Assembly (NCBI GenBank): GCA_947459365.1
Contig: CANHDG010000002.1
Location: 1-57,984 of the forward strand
DNA length: 57,984 nucleotides
From: Saprospirales bacterium
GTDB taxonomy: Bacteria > Bacteroidota > Bacteroidia > Chitinophagales > Saprospiraceae
Direction of reading: 5' to 3'
Numbering within the stretch: position 1 is the first letter of the stretch; every line of letters starts with the position of its first letter. A program made the translations under genes and the position numbers. Shown here piece by piece: positions 1-9,200 of the stretch. Under the pieces are notes generated by a model, which worked only from the letters and a program-made list of their open reading frames with translations, had not been told where the DNA came from and did no database searches.

Positions 1-11
1 AACGTTATATT

Positions 12-641
12 ATGTTTACCGGAATTATAGAAACGATTGGAACCGTCGTACAAATCGAACAAGAACAAACCAATGTGCACTTCTCCATCCAATCTGCCAT
101 TAGCCGAGAATTAAAAATTGACCAAAGCGTAAGCCATGATGGGGTTTGCCTTACGGTAACAGCAATAGAAGAAACGAGCGATGGCCCACCTATGCACAAA
201 GTAACTGCCATCGCCGAAACGTTAAAAAGAGCCAACCTAGGGCATTGGAGACTAGGATCTCAGGTAAATCTTGAGCGTTGCTTAGAACTGGGGGGGCGAT
301 TAGATGGCCATATGGTACAGGGACACGTGGATACAGTGGCAAAATGTATCGAAGTCACCGACCTTGGCGGCTCCTGGAAATACACGTTTGAATACGAGCC
401 AACTCCAGAGCACTTACTCGTTGATAAAGGCTCCGTCTGTCTGAATGGCGTTAGCCTGACCGTGGTTGAGCCCTCCGGCTCCCAATTCTCAGTGGCCATT
501 ATCCCCTACACTTGGCACCATACCAACTTTAGCAAAATCCAGATTGGGGATCTTGTAAACATCGAATTTGATATTATCGGAAAATATATTTCTAAGTACC
601 TTCTTCACTATGCACAAAATAGATTAGATAGCGTTTCTTAG
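12..641 (+). CDS. ribE: Riboflavin synthase, alpha chain
   Basis: Catalyses dismutation of two 6,7-dimethyl-8-ribityllumazine molecules to riboflavin plus the pyrimidinedione, the last step of riboflavin synthesis in the cytoplasm. The 209-residue protein shows the two tandem lumazine-binding repeats of the family. The first begins at residue 1 with the hallmark MFTGIIE start, and the second begins near residue 100 with MVQGHVDT. The length is normal for the family. Only 11 bases precede the ATG, so the promoter and any FMN riboswitch lie outside the window. It converges with the OmpA-type gene downstream. Identification is secure from the N-terminal motif alone. Confidence 0.96.
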   Translation: MFTGIIETIGTVVQIEQEQTNVHFSIQSAISRELKIDQSVSHDGVCLTVTAIEETSDGPPMHKVTAIAETLKRANLGHWRLGSQVNLERCLELGGRLDGHMVQGHVDTVAKCIEVTDLGGSWKYTFEYEPTPEHLLVDKGSVCLNGVSLTVVEPSGSQFSVAIIPYTWHHTNFSKIQIGDLVNIEFDIIGKYISKYLLHYAQNRLDSVS

Positions 642-654
642 AAATCCAAACACA

Positions 655-687
655 GATGCCTGAGAGACAGTAATTCTCTCAGGCATC
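655..687. terminator. Perfect 13-bp hairpin between convergent genes
   Basis: Arms 655-667 and 675-687 are perfectly complementary over 13 bp with a 7-base loop. It lies between the stop of ribE and the stop of the OmpA-type gene on the other strand. Neither strand has a proper U-run after the stem, so it is not a textbook intrinsic terminator. Position and symmetry still suggest a bidirectional terminator or an mRNA 3'-end stabiliser. Confidence 0.6.
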
Positions 688-701
688 CCAAAAACTCGAG
701 C

Positions 702-1889
702 TTACCCATTTACACTGAGCACCCGAATTTCTACCCGTTGATTCTTTTTTCGACCTTCTTCTGTAGTATTGGGCGCAATAGGAAGCGTTTTGCCATAACC
801 TTTAAACCGAAGTCGCTCTGCTGGAACCCCCTTACTCAAGAGCCACTCATACACCGCTTTTGCTCGATTAGAAGACAAATTATTAGCATAATTGTCGCTT
901 GCCCTGTTATTGGTATGTCCGGCGACTTCTACTACCAACCGAGGATTACGAACTAAAAATTGATAAACTTCATTCAATGTGCCCACACATTCCTGCTTAA
1001 TACTGTACTGATTGGCATCAAAATACAAATTCTGAATCTGAAGAATGTCGCCCTTCTTGATTTTATTCGGATCCGCCTCCGCTAAATTCTTTGTAGTCGC
1101 TTGCTCAGCTGCAGATGGAGCTGGCACACTTGCCGGACGAGGTTTGGACGGAGTTGTATTTTTATCCGGAACAGGCTTGCGCTTCTCCTCCACCTGAGCA
1201 ACAGGCTCTTCCTTTTTTTCATAACAATCAACTTCCTTTATCTGTTGTGCATTGTCTACCAATACATTCCCGTTGTAAGGGAATAAAAGAGGTGTCTTGA
1301 AAAATGCTTCAATAATGATAAATGAATAATTGCCTTTTTGTGGCTTCAAGGGAATCAAATACCCTAGCCAACGAGTATTCACCACATAAGGAGTAGTATA
1401 AAGCAATTCCGCGCGATCACAATATCCATTTCCACCCCAAATCCGTACCTGTACCGCAGAGGCAAAACTCATTTGCTTATCCGGATTAGCAGAGGTCGGA
1501 CTCGTATATTCCTCAGCACGACTAAGGTCAATCGACCAATCATAACATTTTCCTGCCATCAAAGGCTGACTCAATCGCTGTGCAACACTTTCGTAGGTTT
1601 CATTGTCCCGGACAACAAGGCCTAAAAAGGAGGAACCATGGCTTGGGGCCTTTAGCACCCCAAAAAAGCCTGGTTGGATATCCGGAGAAGTTTCAGTTGT
1701 CCCCCCACAATCATACCAACCCACAGGAGGCTTCCCACCCCTAAGTCCGGCACGCGGAGTATCCTCAAAAGAAGGATTCTCCAAGTTAATTACAGCTAAC
1801 TTGGCCTTCTGTGTGCTTGGAGAGGGTGATTGAGCATGCACAACCATCCCAACTAACACCAGACAAAGAAAGAAAAAAGGTTTAATCAT
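702..1889 (-). CDS. OmpA-family outer-membrane/peptidoglycan-binding protein
   Basis: Predicted 395-residue exported envelope protein. It has a signal peptide (hydrophobic residues about 4-18, cleavage near VVHAQ), then a roughly 190-residue N-terminal beta-rich region beginning NPSFEDTP that resembles a carbohydrate-binding jelly roll. A Lys/Pro/Glu-rich linker follows, then a C-terminal OmpA domain (about the last 110 residues) with the GHTNN and NLSSNRAKAV segments that hold peptidoglycan diaminopimelate. No beta-barrel precedes the OmpA domain, so it is probably a periplasmic or surface-attached adaptor. The start was placed at the ATG at 1889 because the frame upstream opens with TTG and a -7 box lies at 1935-1942. 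The ligand of the N-terminal module is unknown. Confidence 0.85.
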   Translation of the reverse strand: MIKPFFFLCLVLVGMVVHAQSPSPSTQKAKLAVINLENPSFEDTPRAGLRGGKPPVGWYDCGGTTETSPDIQPGFFGVLKAPSHGSSFLGLVVRDNETYESVAQRLSQPLMAGKCYDWSIDLSRAEEYTSPTSANPDKQMSFASAVQVRIWGGNGYCDRAELLYTTPYVVNTRWLGYLIPLKPQKGNYSFIIIEAFFKTPLLFPYNGNVLVDNAQQIKEVDCYEKKEEPVAQVEEKRKPVPDKNTTPSKPRPASVPAPSAAEQATTKNLAEADPNKIKKGDILQIQNLYFDANQYSIKQECVGTLNEVYQFLVRNPRLVVEVAGHTNNRASDNYANNLSSNRAKAVYEWLLSKGVPAERLRFKGYGKTLPIAPNTTEEGRKKNQRVEIRVLSVNG

Positions 1890-1934
1890 AGTCTTATTTT
1901 GAACCAATACCTTCAGAAAGATTGGATTTCAACA

Positions 1935-1942
1935 CAAAAGTA
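1935..1942 (-). promoter_or_regulatory. Bacteroidota -7 box for the OmpA-type gene
   Basis: TACTTTTG on the minus strand matches TAnnTTTG exactly, about 45 bases upstream of the ATG at 1889. No good TTG -33 element is visible at the usual spacing. Confidence 0.6.
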
Positions 1943-2103
1943 GCGTATTTAACGAATATGAGGGCCGCTGTGGTATAATCAAACAGTGGATAAACGTTAA
2001 TTTTAGCTCTCTCAACCTATTAAAGCCCCAAAATACAACCATATTCACCACCAAAACACTAAAAAAGAAAGTAATACAGCCGCAACCGACCTTTAACCTT
2101 ACC

Positions 2104-3075
2104 TTATAAAACAGCAATTGTACCCTCCACCCATATAGACATTGGCACTAATCCCTTGGTGGTGACCACCAAAAAGACCGGAACGGGATTGCCCTGAGAG
2201 GCACCTAACAAACTCAACAGGGTCTTTGTTGTAGAAAGATCGGTGAGGCGAACCACCTTTCTCTCCCTATCTACCAAGCACCAACCCTCCTCCATGCGAG
2301 CGACAGTAAGGTCCCCCACCCACATCGGAATAAAATCCATCCATGGAAAGTCAATTCGAGTATCGGATAAATGCACTTCCGCAGCGGTCCAGTCAGGTAA
2401 TACTTGAACCGATGCGATAGGGGAGGAACATTCCTCCAAATTTTCAGGAATGGCACGATCACTTTTTGGGAAAAAAACCATCGTTGCCCGATACATTTTT
2501 CCAGGTAAAAGGTTCGATTCAATTGGGCTGTTTCTAAATACGAAATAAAGCACTACAGCAAACTTCCCAGACTCCATCCCGTACAGCCAGTTTCGCTGAA
2601 CCGTAATATCCTCCACTTTTTCAACCTGGCGACCAACTACTATCCACAGGTCTGAAATACGCATTGCAGAGGTATCCGATTGAACTTCCTTTGGTGTGGC
2701 TCCCCAACCAGCAACGGCTAAGAGCTGTTGCTGAATCCCCATAGAGTGCTTTGTCATTTGTATAAAACCTTTTGTCAGGCTCCAAAGTTGAGTCGTCCAG
2801 TAGAGCGCCTCCTCTTGCCATTGATGGTCATCCGAGTAGCGTATGTCTCGTAATCGTCGCAGCATACCTGCCGCTCCAGATACTTGTGCATCTACCATCC
2901 TTGCGGCCGCATTTTCCCAAAATTGTCTTGGATAATCTGGATAGGCAATCACACCCTTCCGCATCAAATCACAAAGCCATCGCTCGAGCTCCAAAAAACC
3001 ATCCGTCATTTTAGCCATCCTTGCATCCTGACGCTTTATTCTATCCTTTGCCTTTTTTTCTGCAATTTTATCCAT
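2104..3075 (-). CDS. Protein related to the C-terminal part of SWIM zinc-finger proteins, SWIM motif absent
   Basis: A 323-residue soluble protein of unknown function. The segment FLELERWLCDLMRKG at about residues 27-41, then FWENAAARMVDAQVSG, resembles what normally follows the SWIM zinc finger in bacterial SWIM-family proteins (a basic Ala/Arg/Lys linker, a WL.DL.R.G segment, then F/W-E-x-AARxVDAQ). The CxC...CxH SWIM motif should precede this but is missing: the protein starts with a short basic helix (DKIAEKKAKDRIK). The start is the ATG at 3075, since a minus-strand -7 box at 3099-3106 leaves no room for more coding sequence. It is divergent from the small membrane protein and glycosyltransferase pair. 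The family link is from remembered sequence pattern and needs a profile search. Confidence 0.6.
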   Translation of the reverse strand: MDKIAEKKAKDRIKRQDARMAKMTDGFLELERWLCDLMRKGVIAYPDYPRQFWENAAARMVDAQVSGAAGMLRRLRDIRYSDDHQWQEEALYWTTQLWSLTKGFIQMTKHSMGIQQQLLAVAGWGATPKEVQSDTSAMRISDLWIVVGRQVEKVEDITVQRNWLYGMESGKFAVVLYFVFRNSPIESNLLPGKMYRATMVFFPKSDRAIPENLEECSSPIASVQVLPDWTAAEVHLSDTRIDFPWMDFIPMWVGDLTVARMEEGWCLVDRERKVVRLTDLSTTKTLLSLLGASQGNPVPVFLVVTTKGLVPMSIWVEGTIAVL

Positions 3076-3086
3076 GAACAACGTGG

Positions 3087-3114
3087 TTGAATAAAGGACA
3101 AAGATATACTTTTG
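3087..3114 (+). promoter_or_regulatory. Promoter of the small membrane protein/GT2 unit
   Basis: TTG at 3087-3089, a 17-base spacer and TACTTTTG at 3107-3114 form a full Bacteroidota sigma-ABfr type promoter. The expected transcription start near 3120 leaves a leader of only a few bases before the ATG at 3126. This rules out the longer frame starting at the TTG. Confidence 0.75.
3099..3106 (-). promoter_or_regulatory. -7 box of the SWIM-tail-like gene
   Basis: TATCTTTG on the minus strand, an exact TAnnTTTG match, about 24 bases upstream of the ATG at 3075. It directly abuts the opposite-strand -7 box at 3107-3114. Confidence 0.6.
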
Positions 3115-3125
3115 CCTTAATTACT

Positions 3126-3350
3126 ATGAAACATCTACTTTCCATCCTCATTCGAGCTGCCTTTACCTTCGTGGCATTTCTCGTGATACAGTACCAAGTC
3201 CCTTACTACATCCTTGCTGCTGGAGGCCTCGCAGCAGGCTTCTTTATGCTGAAAACAGGAGAAGATCGTACCCTGTCTATTGGTATTTTAACTGGTAGTG
3301 CGGCATTTGGTGTCTTCGCCTTTATAGTTGAACAGATGAAAATCGGTTAA
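3126..3350 (+). CDS. Small two-helix membrane protein
   Basis: A 74-residue hypothetical membrane protein. Two or three hydrophobic segments can be seen: about residues 5-20, 24-40 with a Gly/Ala-rich LAAGGLAAGFF stretch, and 52-68. Its stop overlaps the start of the glycosyltransferase (TAATG at 3348-3352), so the two genes are translationally coupled and the product may assist or anchor that enzyme. The start was moved from a TTG at 3087 to this ATG because the TTG is part of the promoter. I do not recognise a family. Confidence 0.75.
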   Translation: MKHLLSILIRAAFTFVAFLVIQYQVPYYILAAGGLAAGFFMLKTGEDRTLSIGILTGSAAFGVFAFIVEQMKIG

Positions 3351-4438
3351 TGGACTGGCTTACTTCTTCCGTCTGGCTGTTCGCTGCTGGATATACCATT
3401 ATCATGATCGTTTATTCAATCGGTTGGATAATGCAAAAGGAAGTCCCCCCCACAATCAACAACAGTTCTGTTACTCGCTTCTCCATCCTGATCCCCTGCA
3501 AAAATGAAGCTTCCAAAATCGAGGAATGCCTCCAGTCTATCTTGGCCCTGAAGTACCCTTCAACATTGTTTGAAGTGATGGTGATCGACGACGGTTCAGA
3601 AGACGCCACCGTGGCACTTGCAACAAACTGGATAAAGAGAGTAAGCCCCCCCTTTTCCGTACAAATTCTTCATAATTCCAGAGTAAAAGGGAAAAAACAC
3701 GCACTTACATTGGGAGTTGCACGGGCTTCAGGGACCCATATTGCTTGCACCGATGCAGACTGCATGGTCCCTCCATTGTGGCTTTCCCTACTGGATAGGG
3801 TATATCAAACAACTCCATCTATTCAAGCTGTTGCAGGCCCCGTTCTCTTTCACCGTGAAAAAGGTGTTTTACAATGGTTTCAATCACTCGACCTGATAGG
3901 ACTCATGGGTATTACTGGGGCGGGAATCCGATTAGGCTGGCAGCATATGGCCAATGGTGCTAATCTTTCGTATCAAAAAAACGCATTTGCATCGGTAGAG
4001 GGCTACCGTGATAATTTTGAAATCCCTTCTGGAGATGATTTCTTTCTAATTCAAAAAATTGCCGCCACATGGCCCAAAAGTATTTTCTTCCTTAAAAGCC
4101 CCGCAGCGGTTGTCAAAACAATGCCCGCTTCCGACTGGCGCTCTTTTTTTTACCAGCGACTCCGCTGGGGCAGTAAAAACGCAGCTTTGCCGGAATGGCC
4201 AGTAAAACTAACCTTGGCATGGGTGTTTCTTTTCTGTTGGTTACTCCTCCTAAGCCTGGACCCAATTGGATGGGCTATAAAAACCATAGTAGATTTTATT
4301 TTTCTAGGTTCAATGGCTCAGTTTTGGAAAAAAGAAAGCGCGCTTCGTTGGTTTTTTCCCGCACAAATACTGCACGTACTCTATGTGGCTATTCTAGGAA
4401 TTGCCAGCCTTTTCTTCAAAAAGTATCCCTGGAAATGA
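3350..4438 (+). CDS. Membrane-anchored family 2 glycosyltransferase
   Basis: Predicted inverting GT-A glycosyltransferase acting at the cytoplasmic face of the inner membrane on an unknown lipid or polysaccharide acceptor. An N-terminal membrane helix (about residues 8-28) is followed by the GT2 core: SILIPCKNEA, VIDDGSED, and the metal/nucleotide-sugar motif DAD in ACTDADCM. A YQRLRWGSK segment matches the QxxRW motif of processive or membrane-coupled GT2 enzymes. Two to three hydrophobic helices close the protein. The 362-residue length is usual for this class. Translation is coupled to the preceding small membrane protein by a 1-base stop/start overlap. Substrate cannot be read from the sequence. 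Confidence 0.88.
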   Translation: MDWLTSSVWLFAAGYTIIMIVYSIGWIMQKEVPPTINNSSVTRFSILIPCKNEASKIEECLQSILALKYPSTLFEVMVIDDGSEDATVALATNWIKRVSPPFSVQILHNSRVKGKKHALTLGVARASGTHIACTDADCMVPPLWLSLLDRVYQTTPSIQAVAGPVLFHREKGVLQWFQSLDLIGLMGITGAGIRLGWQHMANGANLSYQKNAFASVEGYRDNFEIPSGDDFFLIQKIAATWPKSIFFLKSPAAVVKTMPASDWRSFFYQRLRWGSKNAALPEWPVKLTLAWVFLFCWLLLLSLDPIGWAIKTIVDFIFLGSMAQFWKKESALRWFFPAQILHVLYVAILGIASLFFKKYPWK

Positions 4439-4448
4439 TAAATACCTT

Positions 4449-4456
4449 TACTTTTG
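4449..4456 (+). promoter_or_regulatory. -7 box upstream of the CBS protein
   Basis: TACTTTTG, an exact TAnnTTTG match starting 11 bases after the glycosyltransferase stop and ending 28 bases before the ATG at 4485. It supports the later start and independent transcription of the CBS gene. Confidence 0.65.
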
Positions 4457-4484
4457 CCTTCAAACAAGCTTAACAGCAACAACT

Positions 4485-5225
4485 ATGGACGACCCCTCCT
4501 CACGAAGTCGGTATTTTATTCTAAACTCCTATGTCGGAGGCCACTCGTATTTCTTTCTCTTCCTATTGGGCCTTAGCGCATTAATCGCTCACTGGTTCAT
4601 TCTGCCCTTCTATAGTTTCGTGTTCGGAACAGGATTTTTTTCCTTGTTAATCACTGGATTCACTGTTTTTGGATTGGTTATTCCTTTCAGAAAAAAAATA
4701 CTTAAACACCTTTTTGGAAAAGCCCCAGATGAAGGGGAAGCCGTTCTAATGGAGTATTTTGCTCAACAAAATCATCATTCCGGTTCCGCTCAAGAAGAAG
4801 ACGTGGCCGCAGAATTAATTGAAAATGCGCTGCACCTCCAAGAGGTATCCGCCGCCGCATGCATGACACCTAAAGAACAGATCGTTTACGTTCCAGTAAG
4901 CACTGAACTCTCAACTGTCCAGCAACTTTTTTCAACCACCCAACTATCCCGCATCCTGGTAACCAGCGATGAGCGCTTAGACCACATCCTTGGGTATATT
5001 CATGTTCAACAAATTTTTGAACAGCCCGAATCTATTCGCAAAATGACCATGCCAATTCGGTTTGTCCCTGCCGGTCTCCCCGTTAATGAGCTGCTGAATC
5101 GTTTCGTAAAAACCAGAACCAACATCGCCTGCGTTTCCGATGTAACCGGGCGCCTCGCAGGGATTATCACCTTAGAAGATGTCTTGGAAGAACTTTTTGG
5201 CGAAATTGAAGATGAGTTTGATTAA
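4485..5225 (+). CDS. Two-helix membrane protein with a CorC/HlyC-type CBS pair
   Basis: A 246-residue protein. Two hydrophobic helices (about residues 22-40 and 43-66) precede a cytoplasmic CBS pair: CBS1 about 123-180 with ACMTPKEQIVYV, SRILVTSDE and ILGYIHVQQIF, and CBS2 about 187-240 ending in GIITLEDVLEELFGEIEDEFD. That C-terminal signature is typical of the CorC/HlyC/CNNM magnesium-cobalt transporter family. The four-helix DUF21/CNNM transmembrane domain is replaced by two unrelated helices, and the C-terminal CorC_HlyC domain is absent. It may act as a nucleotide-sensing regulator rather than a transporter. The start at 4485 follows from the -7 box at 4449; the frame continues upstream into the glycosyltransferase. 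Confidence 0.82.
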   Translation: MDDPSSRSRYFILNSYVGGHSYFFLFLLGLSALIAHWFILPFYSFVFGTGFFSLLITGFTVFGLVIPFRKKILKHLFGKAPDEGEAVLMEYFAQQNHHSGSAQEEDVAAELIENALHLQEVSAAACMTPKEQIVYVPVSTELSTVQQLFSTTQLSRILVTSDERLDHILGYIHVQQIFEQPESIRKMTMPIRFVPAGLPVNELLNRFVKTRTNIACVSDVTGRLAGIITLEDVLEELFGEIEDEFD

Positions 5226-5344
5226 GAAAAAAAGCCAAGCATTTTTTTCAAATTACTTCTCTCAAAAAAATAGTAGCTTGCAGCCCCTAACTTCACCCTT
5301 AACCAAATAAGAGAGCTTTTCAACCAATTCCACAACCAATAATT

Positions 5345-6166
5345 ATGCTACGCGCAGCCCTTCTGGATATGTACAACGGTGAGGACAATCGTGGAATTCC
5401 TATGCTAAAAGGAATTTTAAACGATTATGCTTCAGAACTGACGTTTTCCCAGTTTGATGTCCGCGTCAACCATGAACTCCCAAGCCTTGAGTTTGATATA
5501 TACTTGTTTTCAGGGGGGCCAGGAGACCCACTAGAAGATGATAAGCCTTGGGTTCAACCCCTATATGACCTCATTCAGGCACTCTGGGACCACAATAAAT
5601 CGGCAGAACTTCACAATCAACCCAAGAAATATGTATTCTTTATTTGCCACTCTTTTCAAATCGCCTGTCACTGTTTCGGCCTAGGCGTGATTTCGGAACG
5701 CCGCCAAATGTCGTTCGGGACATACCCTGTTCATAAAACCCACGACGGAAAAGAGGAGCCTCTCTTCATGCCGCTCCCAGACCCCTTCTACATAGCTGAT
5801 TTTAGGAGATATCAAGTAACTCAACCCAATAAACAGCGTTTTCAACAAATGAACGCCCGAATCCTTTGCCTAGAAAAACTGCGACCCCATGTTCATGATG
5901 AGCGTGCCTTAATGGCAATCCGATTCAGCCCAGAAATAATTGGAACCCAATTCCACCCCGAAGCTAATCCAGAAGGAATGCTTGCTCACTTTCTCCAGCC
6001 TGAGCGACAAGCAACCATCGAAAACGAATACGGCCATGCACGTTACCAACGAATGATCAGAGACCTCGCTCATCCGAATAAGATAGAGCTAACCTTCAAA
6101 ACAATTATCCCCAAGTTCATGGAACAATCCATCGCGGCACTTCAAAAAAACTACGCCGTCGTTTAG
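5345..6166 (+). CDS. Class I glutamine amidotransferase-like protein
   Basis: A 273-residue stand-alone GATase1-fold protein. It shows the nucleophile elbow as FFICHSFQIA (Cys at about residue 100, in place of the usual GxCxGxQ) and the His-Glu pair in GTQFHPEANPEG. The oxyanion segment near residue 58 reads FSGGPGDPLED. The triad Cys, His and Glu is therefore present. In the elbow the glycines flanking the Cys are replaced, so the acceptor is not predictable. Related stand-alone GATases act on gamma-glutamyl compounds or supply ammonia to a partner; no synthetase partner lies nearby. The ATG is clear. A degenerate TAACTTCA box sits about 50 bases upstream. Confidence 0.8.
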   Translation: MLRAALLDMYNGEDNRGIPMLKGILNDYASELTFSQFDVRVNHELPSLEFDIYLFSGGPGDPLEDDKPWVQPLYDLIQALWDHNKSAELHNQPKKYVFFICHSFQIACHCFGLGVISERRQMSFGTYPVHKTHDGKEEPLFMPLPDPFYIADFRRYQVTQPNKQRFQQMNARILCLEKLRPHVHDERALMAIRFSPEIIGTQFHPEANPEGMLAHFLQPERQATIENEYGHARYQRMIRDLAHPNKIELTFKTIIPKFMEQSIAALQKNYAVV

Positions 6167-6284
6167 TTACTTATTCCTGTTTTTGTATAATATAGTCCAA
6201 ACAAAAAGTAAACCAGTAATTCCTTCCCTTTCTTATCCATTTTTAGTCCGACATTTACAGCTGAATGTTGTTATACCGTTTTTT

Positions 6285-9200
6285 ATGAAAAAAATACTTT
6301 TATTGCTCTTGTGTGCACCGTGGATGTTTTCCCTATCCGCACAATCCCCATTGGAGAAGTTTGATCCAACTCTACTGGAAAGATTTACTTCAAATCCCTC
6401 CAGCCACCAAGAAATTATCGTAGAATTATCAGATCAAGTTGATACTCGGGCATTATTGGCTCGGTATGAGTCTGAAAAAACATCCCTTTCCACTCGCTCT
6501 CAAGAAGTAATCACCCTCCTTCAAGCAACCGCTACTGCGACTCAGCCAGCTCTTTTGGAAGAATTGCGGAAAATGGAAGGAGTTGACCAATCATTGGTTT
6601 ATCCAGTTTGGGTCGTTAATGCCATTTTCGTCCGCGCTAACTATGATGCAGCTTTGAAAATAGCAAGCTTGCCAATCGTAGGAAGCCTTTCCTTTAACGC
6701 ACCGGTAGAAATAGTCGAACCCGTAAAAGTAACTGCAGCCGCCGCCACCCCAAATGGAACAGAGCCTGGCTTAAGGGCAATTAAAGCCCCATTTATGTGG
6801 AAACTAGGCTATACGGGATATGGAAGAAAAGCCCTTATTATTGATACAGGAGACGATGGGCAACACCCCGCCCTAATCGCTAACTTCTGGGGAAATAATG
6901 TTCCTACCAACCAAGCATGGAATGGAACCGGACTCCCAGAAGATTGTGCAGACCATGGAACACACGTAACCGGTACTGTCGTTGGACTTGATCGGAAGAC
7001 AAACGACACAATCGGTGTCGCCTTCAACGCACACTGGATGGGTGGACCTATGCAGTTCCCCATCGGAGAGGAATTAGGCTGCCAAAGAGCGTTCTCGCAA
7101 ACCGTCTTTAGCAATATACAAACGTTTCAGTGGGCACTTAACCCAGATGGAAACGCAGCTACCATAACCGACCAACCGGATGCAATCAACTGCTCTTGGA
7201 GCTCCGGTAACTTTGGATGCGGGAATAACGTTGCTATCAACTTACTTAATGCCACAGAAGCAGCAGGAGTCGCAGTTGTATTCGCTCAAGGGAATAATGG
7301 GCCAGATCCATCTACTGTTACATCCGGTGCTTCTATGAACATGGACCTAGTAAATACCTTCGCTGTAGGCGCTATTAACGGGGCAAATGCAAGTTTCCCC
7401 ATCGCTAGCTTTTCCAGCCGAGGCCCAACCCCCTGCGGTGGTACTGGATCCCTACTGATCAAACCAGAGGTAGTTGCACCAGGTGTGAGCGTCCGATCCG
7501 CCTTTAATGGTGGAGCTTATGCTTCAATTGATGGCACCTCTATGGCAGCACCTCATGCCGCTGGAGCAATCGTTCTATTAAAAGAAGCATTCCCCTACCT
7601 CTCCGGAATCCAACTGAAATTAGCCTTGTATAATTCCGCAATTGATCTTGGAGTAGTAGGAGAGGATAACGCTCACGGGAATGGCATGATCAGCCTCGAA
7701 GCTGCTTATAACTGGCTCCTGAACGAAGGTAATGTTCCAGTAACCCCCGTTACATGGGAGCGAGATGCCCTTATAATCGACACAAAAGTAGCAGGAATAT
7801 GCAAAGGCCCGGTAGTCCCTACGGTTACTGTAGAAAACGCTGGAACAGAAACTATCACCTCATTAGACTTTTCTTATGGGCTCTTGAACGGCACACAAAG
7901 TACCTACACCTGGAATGGTGGCTTGGCACCCAATGCATTTACCAACATCGTGCTCCCCGGGTTAACAGGGATCAACCCAGGTGAGTATGCCGTACAAGTA
8001 ACCATTACCTCCGTTAATGGCACCACCGATGTACGCCCTCTGAATAACTCGTTTAAAAGAGTATTCAAAATGGCAAACGAAGACTACATTGTGGGAAAAG
8101 TCAATGACCTGCAATCCAGTATCTGCGGTGGAAGCCGGGTTCTGCTCGAAGCAACTTCTAATATCGCAGCAAATGAACGCTTCCAGTGGTTCACCGCCCC
8201 TTTGACAGGTAATCCAGTGTCCGAAACCAATACATTCCTCACGCCCACCCTCACTCAAAACACTACTTACTACCTAAGTAAAATATCCAACTATAAAGTT
8301 GGCAAAACAGCCATTACCGGCAATTCTACAACCAGTACCGGTGCAGCATTGCAATTTAATGTATTCCAACCTATCGTGCTAAAAACAGTGAAGGTATACG
8401 CTGACGAAACCGGAAACCGCTTTATTCGTCTCCTAGACAGCGATGGAAACCAAATCACCCAAAAAATCGTCAACATCACCCAAACAGGAGAGCAAAGAAT
8501 TACCCTCAACTTATCAATCCCGGTAGGTAATGGGTATCGACTGGAACTCTCCGGTGGTAAAGAACTAAAACAAACTACCACCCAACCTGGATTCCCACAC
8601 ACTGTTTCAGGGGTGATGACCATTGTCAGAGGGATAACATCCGCTGGCAACAACACTACCCTCAACTACTACTACTTCTTTGACTGGGAAATAGACGTGC
8701 CATTTATATGCGGCCGAACTGCAGTGCCCGTGACAGTTAGTCCTTCCCCAACGGCTCCAGTTGTTTCAATTGGCACTTCTGCTGATACGATCGACTTGGC
8801 TACTACCAATACCATCACTTTCAACGACCAATCGGCCGATGTGATCAGTCGTTACTGGGATTTTGGCAATGGCCAGACCAGTACCGAAGCCAGTCCAGTT
8901 GCTACCTACTCCCAAATCGGGTCCTATAAAGTTGTCCTAGTCATTGTTACATCAAACGGCTGCTCTAATGTCACCGAAAAAACCGTGGTGGTAAAACAAA
9001 CGTCCTCTTCCTGGGAAGCTACTAACGGGATCACATCCAATATTTCCATTTTCCCCAATCCTAGCTCTGGAAATATTTTCTTGCGATTTGAGAGCAACAC
9101 TGCTCCTGAAAATGGAAGGCTCATTGTTACAGACTTACTCGGTCGCACTACCCAACTGCCTGAATTACAGTTGGCCGCTGGAGCAGATCTTGTACAGTTA

